From Brachynemurus nebulosus (lineage: Eukaryota; Arthropoda; Insecta; Neuroptera; Myrmeleontidae), in contig JAPWDM010000001.1 of NCBI GenBank assembly GCA_035578155.1, positions 6,970,670 to 7,034,669 on the forward strand: a stretch of 64,000 nucleotides of DNA, in the 5' to 3' direction. The notes under the pieces are model-generated. The model saw only the letters and a program-made list of their open reading frames with translations. It ran no database searches and was not told the DNA's origin. Shown piece by piece: positions 57,001-64,000 of the stretch (the first letter of the stretch is position 1; the number at the start of each line of letters is the position of its first letter). The position numbers and the translations under genes were made by a program.

Positions 57001-60000
57001 GTTGATGAGTATAAGTGACATCTATTAATATATCTTTACAACTATGGCTAACCAAAATGGTTTAAAATAATAAAATTGATTTTTTAAAAGATAATCTTAA
57101 ACATAATCTTATTAATTAATTCTTATTACGCCACTGCATCATTGTTAGGGTCGTATTTTTACATGTGGAAGCCCCGGGGCACTTTTTATGTGGAGGCCTT
57201 TCAGTATTTCACATGTGGAGATCCAAGCTAAGGGAATAATGAAATCTCCGAAACATTTGCCTGAATAATAGAGTAGGTAAAAAAAAATAACTAAGAAGCA
57301 CTTATTCTTCATACTCTACTCCTCTTTTGAAGGTATCAAATTAAAGGACGCAGTAATGCATCTGGGGGAGCGGCAGTGATTCGCCGAATTTTAGTAGACG
57401 TGTTTTAAGCAGAATTACAAATAGATTTTCTTTTAAAAATATTTAAATTCAAATGTTCTGTATTTATCGTATAGGTACAATCAACCTTATGCAAATTTTA
57501 ATGCGGACGAAATTGCAGAAGAAGTTGATACAATGTGGCGAACATTGTATAAGTTACGCAAACCTTTTAATGAGTATTTAAATGTGAAAAGAATTTTAGA
57601 AATTATGCAAGGACGCGTTGAAAAATTCCGAACTTACGTTCCAATTTTGAGTGTTATTTGCACTAAAGGACTACGAGATCGTCATTGGGAGCAAATGTCA
57701 GATGTTGTTGGTATCAAATTAGAGCCCAAACCAAATCAAACATTGGCACAAATGGTTGACTATGGCCTTATTAAGTACATACCAACACTGGAAGAAATTG
57801 CAGCATCGGCAATAAAAGAATTTACATTGGAACAAAATCTTAATAAAATGAAGGATGAATGGAAAGATGTTCTTTTCACTGTTGCTGAATTTCGGTTTGT
57901 ACATCGTGATTTTTTAAATTTCAAAAGATATTAACGAAAATATAATCCGTAAATTTAATCGCACTACTATTTTCCTTTTTCTTTTTGTTTTTTTGTCAGT
58001 AAAACGGGATTGAAATTTGAACGAGGTGAATTTTTTTAGATTTAGTTACGTAACGTTAGATTTCAACGTTTTTAGCGCGCCCCCTTAATTAATAAAAAAT
58101 TACGGGTCGCAGCCTGTTCGCTTTTTTTGAAAACGTAGCTTTGAGTAAAATATATATAAGGTTTTATATTTTAAATATCTGTTAAGGTATATAAAATTTT
58201 ATATATGTATATGGGTAGTTCTTCAAACGATGGAAGAAAATAGACTTAATTCCGGCCACTCATTTTTTTCATGCATGAGCTTTGGAAAGTAGTTTTATTT
58301 CAAGGTGATGACATTTTTTACACCATTTGAAAGTGGCCAGTGAGAATATTAAAAATGATAAATTTTATGGCCATTATAAAAAAAGAGATATCCAGGAAAG
58401 TGAAAAAATGAGTAAAAAACAAAAATTAACAAAAGAGTCTTATATTCATTTTTATTATTAAGCACAATTTATTAAACTATTAAACAATTTATTAATTTTT
58501 ATTATTAAACAATTTTTATTATTTTTATTATTAAATTTTAAATTATTAAACAATTTATTATTTGTTTAATAGATATTATATATTATATTAGTTGTATATA
58601 TATTAGTGTTATATAGTGTATATATGTAAATATTAAGAAAAAATTTTTCAAAAAAATAAAAAAATAAAAAAAAAAACTAAATAAATAAAAAAAATGGGAA
58701 TTTATTATTATTTAGGGGTCATTTAGGGGAGACTGGGGCTAAATGGTAAATTGTCAAAACCATGTTTCTGCATTATCTTTTGAATGTTAACAGTTACAAA
58801 GCTGAAATTTTGACCTTAGAGGGCCTTTTTGACTAGAAAGCAAACGACGTTAGTAATGTGAAGTTCATCTGAGCCTTATGATGTACATGTCCTTAAATGT
58901 GTTTCGATAATGCTAAAGTAATTTTCTTTGCTGCCATCCGAAAAGGAGTTTTTTCGGACATATCTTCATCAAAGTAAGTATATTAGTTCATTTATGTATT
59001 GTGAATACGAATCTTTAAAAACTTTTTGTATATTTATCGTCATCATTTATGTGATCGTTGTCAAAACTCAAAACGCTGCTTGGGGCTAAGTGTTAAATCA
59101 TTGGTGGGGCTAAACGTTAAACGTTTTTTTTTATTTTCTTCTATTTTCTCTTCTTATTTGTCGGTTTATATGTTCAATAAATTGTTTCTATTTCTTATTT
59201 CAAATATTTGTGTATAGGTCTTCTGATTTTGGTCTATCATAAAGTGTACCTGTTTTTTGTTATGTTTGTTTATAAATGATACTTTACCTTATTGAAAAAT
59301 TTGATCGTAAATATTTTCTAAACCGTGTGTCGTAGCGAAAAAGTAACGAAATTTACGAAGGCTCAAGCGAAGCAAATTGTAGGTACTCCAAACATATTGC
59401 AACTGTTGAAACCTACTTTTCGTTATCGAAAATTATCGATATCGAAAATAACGATATTTTTAAAATTAAAGTATCTACATATTCGTTATCAGTTGTACTA
59501 TAAAATTCTCTAAAATTTTTAGTAGCTTTTATTTTCAGAAAAAAATAAGTCAAACTGTTAATTTTTCATTTTTCCTATAAAAGTTGTACTTTTCAAAAAA
59601 TGGGCGTTTTTTTTACATCATTCACCGTTTTAATATCTTTTTAAATATTTGCTTCGTTATACAACTCAGAAAGTGGTTTCAGTAGGCTAGAAATATGTTG
59701 AGGCACTCAGTGTCACCCATTTAACATTTAGCCCCACCATGGGGCTAAATGTTAAAAAAATTTAACTTCAGGAAAAAGGAAAAAACATGCACTTTTCGTG
59801 GAAACATCAAAAATTTCATCATGAAAAGTTGTAGAGGACTAATTTTCCTACAATATAATTGTGTTTATGTGTATATGTTTGAGGATTTAGTGCCTCAAAA
59901 AAAAAAAAAAAAAAAAACATTTGTCAAAAATTTACCATTTAGCCCCAGTCTACCCTACTACAGTTTAATACGTATTATATATTATATTAGTAGTATATAA

Positions 60001-63000
60001 TAAAAAAAAAATGGGAATTTATTTTTTATTCCAGTATTCTAATTTATTACAGTATTCTAATGACATTTACCTAATTTATTTACATTATTTAAGTTAAATC
60101 CCCGTTTTCGGAGCTGCCAGGAGACTGAGACCAGGAGACTGAGAATTCTTCAATATTCTTTAAAAATCGGCTAAATAACGTTTTATAAAAAAAAGACAGG
60201 TCCGCTATTCCAATACAGCATATTTACAACTCATACAACTGAAAAATTTCTTATATCCACAGTATTGTTCAAGAAAATGCTGACCAGGATACTGAGAAAT
60301 TGACTGGACCGAGTACGATCTCACTTACAATGTTAACTGAATTAATTGATACAACCCCAAATTAAATAAAACATGTACTTTATTTTATTTATTATATTTG
60401 AGTTAATTACTATGACAAACGATGATTTAATCGGAATATAATTTTTTTATATTTTTTAAGTGTTTTGGTTTGATAGGAGAATGATGCAAAGTTCGGGAGA
60501 CAAAATTCAATAGAATATTTCTTAAAGAAAATATAAAAAAATTCAAAAATTATTTATACAATAAAAAAGTACCAATATTATAGATTACTACTGCAGTGTA
60601 AATTTTTTTTTATACATTCAGAAAAAATAATTATTTAGTCTGCTATGTTTTACTTTGGAGAGGAGACATACCAGGAGACTGAGAATTTTACATTTTAAGT
60701 GTCATTTTTTATAAAAAATATATTTCGAAACCGGGTTATTTTGAGTGACCAGTTAGATACAGTAATGGTTTACAGTTTCCATCTAGAAAAAATGTATTTT
60801 TCAAAATATTAATATACAAAATGCGTTGGGCCGTCCGAAATTCCATAGTTTGAAGAACTACCCATATATTACTGGACAACTGCTAAATATTTTGTTTTAA
60901 AATTTTAACTAATAATTGAAGACGTGAGTGGATAAAGGTGTTATGTAATATTTTTTATACTGAAGTATCGTATAATACAATTTGGTTTCATTACGACCAA
61001 TAGTTTTATAGAAATTCAATAGTAAACATGAGCTAGTGCATGGGAAGTATATGTAAATAAAAACTTTCAAATGCTTCTATTGTAAAATTATAAAAATGTT
61101 ACATAACACCTTCATCCACTCGTGTGTTCAATTATTAGGATATAAAGGAACAAGAGTGCTGGGGAAAAAGTTAGGATTTTTTCTGCAACCCTGAATAGTC
61201 CATTCACAAATAATAATTAGCACCACTTACAAACTTCACTTTTATAAGTGTTTTATTTTATTTATTAATATGAAATACCATAAATTAATGCTCTTTATTA
61301 TTAAATTTTTTTTAGTGATACAGGTACATATATTTTACAATCTGTCGATGATATTCAGCAACAATTAGATGATCATATTTTGAAAACGCAAACAATGCGT
61401 GGGTCACCTTATATTAAGGCTATTGAAAATGAAATGTACTTTTGGGAGGAAAAATTAATTTCAATGCAAGATATACTGGATGCTTGGCTTAAAGTAACAA
61501 TTAAATCTAATAATTAAGTAAATATATGTCGTATCTAATATAATTTTTACTATGCTTAGTGTCAAACTACATGGATGTATTTGGAACCGATATTTTCTTC
61601 AGAGGACATTATGCGACAAATGCCAACTGAAACTCGTCTCTTTAGACAAGTAGATAAAGCTTGGAGAATCATAATGGCACATACGATAAAAGACACTCAT
61701 GTTTTACTTGCAACTGCCATGCCAAGAATGTTACCTATTTTAAAAGAGAATAATAAAAAACTTGATGAAATTCAGAAAGGGTTAAATGATTATTTGGAGA
61801 AGAAAAGACTTTTCTTTCCACGATTTTTCTTCTTATCGAACGATGAATTATTGGAAATTTTATCCGAAACAAAAGATCCGTTACGCGTGCAACCACATTT
61901 AAAAAAGTGTTTCGAAGGAATTTACCAGTTACTATTCTCTGATAGTCAGCAAGTTCTTGGTATGATGTCTGCTCTAGGGGAATATATTCCTTTTGTGAAA
62001 ACAATCGTACCAGCTGAAGCTAAGGTAATTTCATTTGTTTTTGGTAATAAGACACAATCTTTGATAAAATTAAATAAAAATGCACACCCCACAAGTTGTA
62101 CCAATATAAGATGCCATTCCATAGACCAATGAACATATTATATATTATATTATATAGACTAATTATATCAATGTACACAGAGAGAAAATTCATATAAAAA
62201 TTACTGTGCTCAGCACTACAATCGACGTGTAAAAGGCGAACATATTCAATTTTGTACGGTAAAAATATAAAAATTATAATTAATCATAGAAAATTTAAAG
62301 GATAGAATGTTCTTTCCGTAATGTTAGCTCCGTCAAATTTGTAAAACAGCACAGTAAAAAGTTCCATTCCGGACAAAAAAATATTTTTTAATTGTTTTTC
62401 TTACAAAAATTGCCATGCTGTCTTAAAATAGAAGAAAAGTAGAAAAGAAATAATCTAATAGTAGAAAGAAAGAAAGAGAAGGTATCAACGCTGTCACATA
62501 GCGAGGCAAGCTGCAGAAGGTATCAACACAATCATATATGAAGGTCACATAGCCAGACTGGTGGTGTTGCAAGTAGCTGGCCACCACTGTGTAGTGTTGT
62601 GTCGTGTCGAAGCAGTGCTCATTAGAATGTGTTACAGGACGGATGGTCATCATTTAATTCATTATTTTGTTAGAATTAGAATATATTGTTGCAGTACTAG
62701 AATCTGTTGTTTACAGGTTTGAATACGTATATTGTTCCTCAGTGCGTACAGCCCAAGCAACATAAGGTTGCGGATCAGATGCGCAAATGAAAGAGTACAA
62801 CAACAAGAATTAAACTATAACATATATGCATAAGAGTGTGATACAAGTTGTGTTAGCACATTAAATTTTACCATGCTATAATATATTTTTTACTTTGATC
62901 GTCGATCGCGCACGCATTATAAGAGAGCATGGTAATTTTTCTGACATTTTATCTACAAAAATTATATGATTTTTCTCTCCGTGTATAATTGAGGCAGCTA

Positions 63001-64000
63001 GTTACGACCACGATACGACACAAATAATATTTTATAATATAGTAATCAATGCAATAACCGCTGGTATCCGTAGTAACGTTTTCAAATAATTATTGTAAAA
63101 ATATAATATTGATAGTAAAATTTTACTTTTTTAAGAAGAAACTGCAAAATTTAAAAAAAAAGTAGTAGTCGCCTTATTTTCAAAATACGTAGGTATATAA
63201 ATTAGGTTCTGCAATAATTATAGTCCCATTTGCTAAATATGGACAATACATTATATTATTTAAATTTCACCCGTCTCACCCCGTTACCTGCTTCAAGAAA
63301 ATTACCTAGAAACTGGCTTTACGCTTTGTCTAGTAGTATAATATAATAGTGTTCATTGGTCTGTGTGCCATTCAGACAAACCAGTCAACATAGCTTATTT
63401 CAAGATAATAATATGCACAGAATGTCTACAAAAGAATATATTTGACAGGGAATGGTCGAAAGATGGTTGTGTCAAGTGGAAGCTCAAATGCTATTGTCTT
63501 TGAAGGCAGTCATTGTTGAATCTCTTTTGGCATATGAAGGAGCTGAAAGAAAGAAATGGGTAACAAGTTGGGCTGGACAGGTCGTTCTAACCGTTGATAT
63601 GTTAAAGTGGACATCACAGGCTAGTGTTTCTATAACTAATCAAACATTAGATAAATTTCATGAACAATGTAATAGTATTGTTATGACAAGCGTTGAACTA
63701 ATTCGTGGTAAACTGAAGCCCGCCTTACAAATTACTGTCGAAGCACTGATTGTGATTGATGTCCATGGTAATAACTATTAAATCACTTATTAAAAGGATG
63801 GGGGTCCATAAGGGAGGTTTTTGGTCATAAAGAAGAGTTGAATTTTGAAGTTGTTCGTGCCTGTCATGGTCAAACTTTGTACAGAACTTGAAACTCTTCA
63901 GGCCCAATATCCACCTTTTAAGGACCCCCAACTTTTGTTATCGAAATTTCTATCATTTTAAAATTTTATACCCGTAGCTCGAGATGTCGTCCAATTAATG
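51076..64000 (+). CDS. Axonemal dynein heavy chain, single-headed inner-arm type, 5' part
   Basis: Visible exons: 51076-51298, 51784-51965, 52240-52394, 53275-53410, 53578-54350, 54423-54627, 55691-55908, 55969-56159, 56220-56670, 56815-56972, 57475-57894, 61316-61493, 61560-62024, 63449-63767 and 63978 onward. All junctions are GT-AG and phases agree, giving about 1,366 codons. This is the motor subunit of a ciliary inner dynein arm, in insects probably needed in sperm tails and chordotonal neurons. The tail and linker are present; AAA1 lies beyond the window. Diagnostic stretches are [72 protein letters not shown] and IDVHARDVVQ. The closest families by eye are DNAH3/7/12. One base seems missing in the fifth exon near 53,938 (see findings). 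The ATG at 51,076 is the likely start but is unproven. Confidence 0.88.
52395..53274 (+). other. Dynein intron 3
   Basis: Donor GTAATT at 52,395 and acceptor ATTTAG before 53,275. It contains the hAT-type MITE at 52,916-53,110; otherwise AT-rich. Confidence 0.7.
52916..53110. mobile_element. hAT-type MITE, 195 bp, perfect 8-bp TSD
   Basis: Ends CAGGCCCGACGAGAG and, inverted at the right, CTCTCCACGGCCCTG. TTTGTAAG flanks both sides exactly (52,908-52,915 and 53,111-53,118). G/C-rich ends surround an AT-rich middle. It is in a dynein intron. Confidence 0.9.
54628..55690 (+). other. Dynein intron 6 with a TIR element
   Basis: The intron is almost entirely one element, 54,639-55,619. Its arms read AATTGAGGAGCTGGGTGGAA at the left and the inverse TTCCACCCAGCTCCTCAATT at the right, about 30 bp. 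AAAAAGGGCGTAAGTC recurs internally at 55,383. There is no transposase. Removing the element leaves an intron of about 80 bp, like its neighbours, so the insertion enlarged it. Confidence 0.75.
58212..60864. mobile_element. Outer TIR element of dynein intron 11
   Basis: TGGGTAGTTCTTCAAAC at the left matches GTTTGAAGAACTACCCA at the right. TATA flanks both ends, so a TA or TATA duplication is possible. The interior has repeated GACCAGGAGACTGAGAAT-like words (near 60,130, 60,285 and 60,670). Non-coding. Confidence 0.6.
58725..59956. mobile_element. Inner TIR element, nested
   Basis: AGACTGGGGCTAAATGGTAA near 58,730 pairs with TTACCATTTAGCCCCAGTCT near 59,933. Arms are about 28 bp. GGGGCTAAATGTTAAA-like words recur inside (near 59,105 and 59,740). 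Non-coding. Confidence 0.65.
60909..61138. mobile_element. Hairpin MITE, 230 bp
   Basis: CTAATAATTGAAGACGTGAG and on to AAAGGTGTTATGTAATATTT pairs with AATGTTACATAACACCTTCA and on to TGTTCAATTATTAG. Arms are about 50 bp. Confidence 0.75.
62025..63448 (+). other. Dynein intron 13 with a TIR element
   Basis: A 1.4-kb intron. About 62,169-62,991 is bounded by ACACAGAGAGAAAATTCATA and its inverse TATGATTTTTCTCTCCGTGT, a TIR of about 30 bp. The acceptor TTGACAG precedes 63,449. No gene inside. Confidence 0.65.

Larger units (their letters stand above)
57895..61315 (+). other. Dynein intron 11, 3.4 kb of nested TIR elements
   Basis: Donor GTTTGT at 57,895 and acceptor TTTTAG before 61,316. It contains a 2.65-kb TIR element (58,212-60,864) with another inside it (58,725-59,956), followed by a 230-bp hairpin MITE (60,909-61,138). 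No exon was detected inside. Confidence 0.75.

Noticed and set aside
1..64000. CRISPR arrays, bacterial operons, rRNA or tRNA genes
   Set aside because: The 21-bp and 27-bp arrays have no unique spacers; I saw no cloverleaf or rRNA core sequence and the gene structures are eukaryotic.

Overview
The window reads as nuclear DNA of an arthropod, most likely an insect. It is AT-rich, its genes are split by GT-AG introns, and it is crowded with transposon remnants. Two UDP-glycosyltransferase (UGT) paralogues and an axonemal dynein heavy chain are the only host genes I can support. The species cannot be named from the sequence alone.

Layout. 1-2.9 kb: no gene; one hAT-type element with a perfect 8-bp target duplication. 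2.97-10.80 kb: UGT copy 1 on the minus strand, four exons, introns full of repeats. 10.8-17.2 kb: gene-free, including a 1.8-kb inverted-repeat unit filled with a degenerate tandem array. 17,212-28,778: an 11.57-kb Polinton/Maverick-type element with about 1-kb terminal inverted repeats (TIRs) starting 5'-AG and a perfect 6-bp target site duplication (TAACAA). 28.8-32.7 kb: repeats. 32.74-40.45 kb: UGT copy 2, minus strand, same exon plan, with a 5'-truncated LINE in its last intron. 40.5-51.0 kb: repeats, including a 192-bp short relative of the Polinton with its own perfect 6-bp duplication, and the C-terminal half of a pogo/Tigger transposase. 51.08 kb to the end: 5' part of a plus-strand single-headed inner-arm axonemal dynein heavy chain, 15 exons visible, running off the window.

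The Polinton-type element is the centre of interest. On its minus strand lie a spliced, apparently intact protein-primed family B DNA polymerase (1,240 aa), a tightly following four-cysteine protein, a broken exonuclease-like gene and a small basic protein. On its plus strand lies a C2H2 zinc-finger gene with an acidic tail. I recognise no integrase, packaging ATPase, maturation protease or capsid gene. Between the divergent basic-protein and zinc-finger genes sits a two-part tandem array: six 27-bp units each with a GATA-factor site, then about 29 units of 21 bp, 24 of which hold an exact AP-1 site (TGAGTCA). The spacing is two helical turns, and the array stops just short of a TATA box. This looks more like a regulatory array than a coding repeat, although all its frames happen to be open. 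The array and the short mobile relative at 43.8 kb are the most novel-looking things here.
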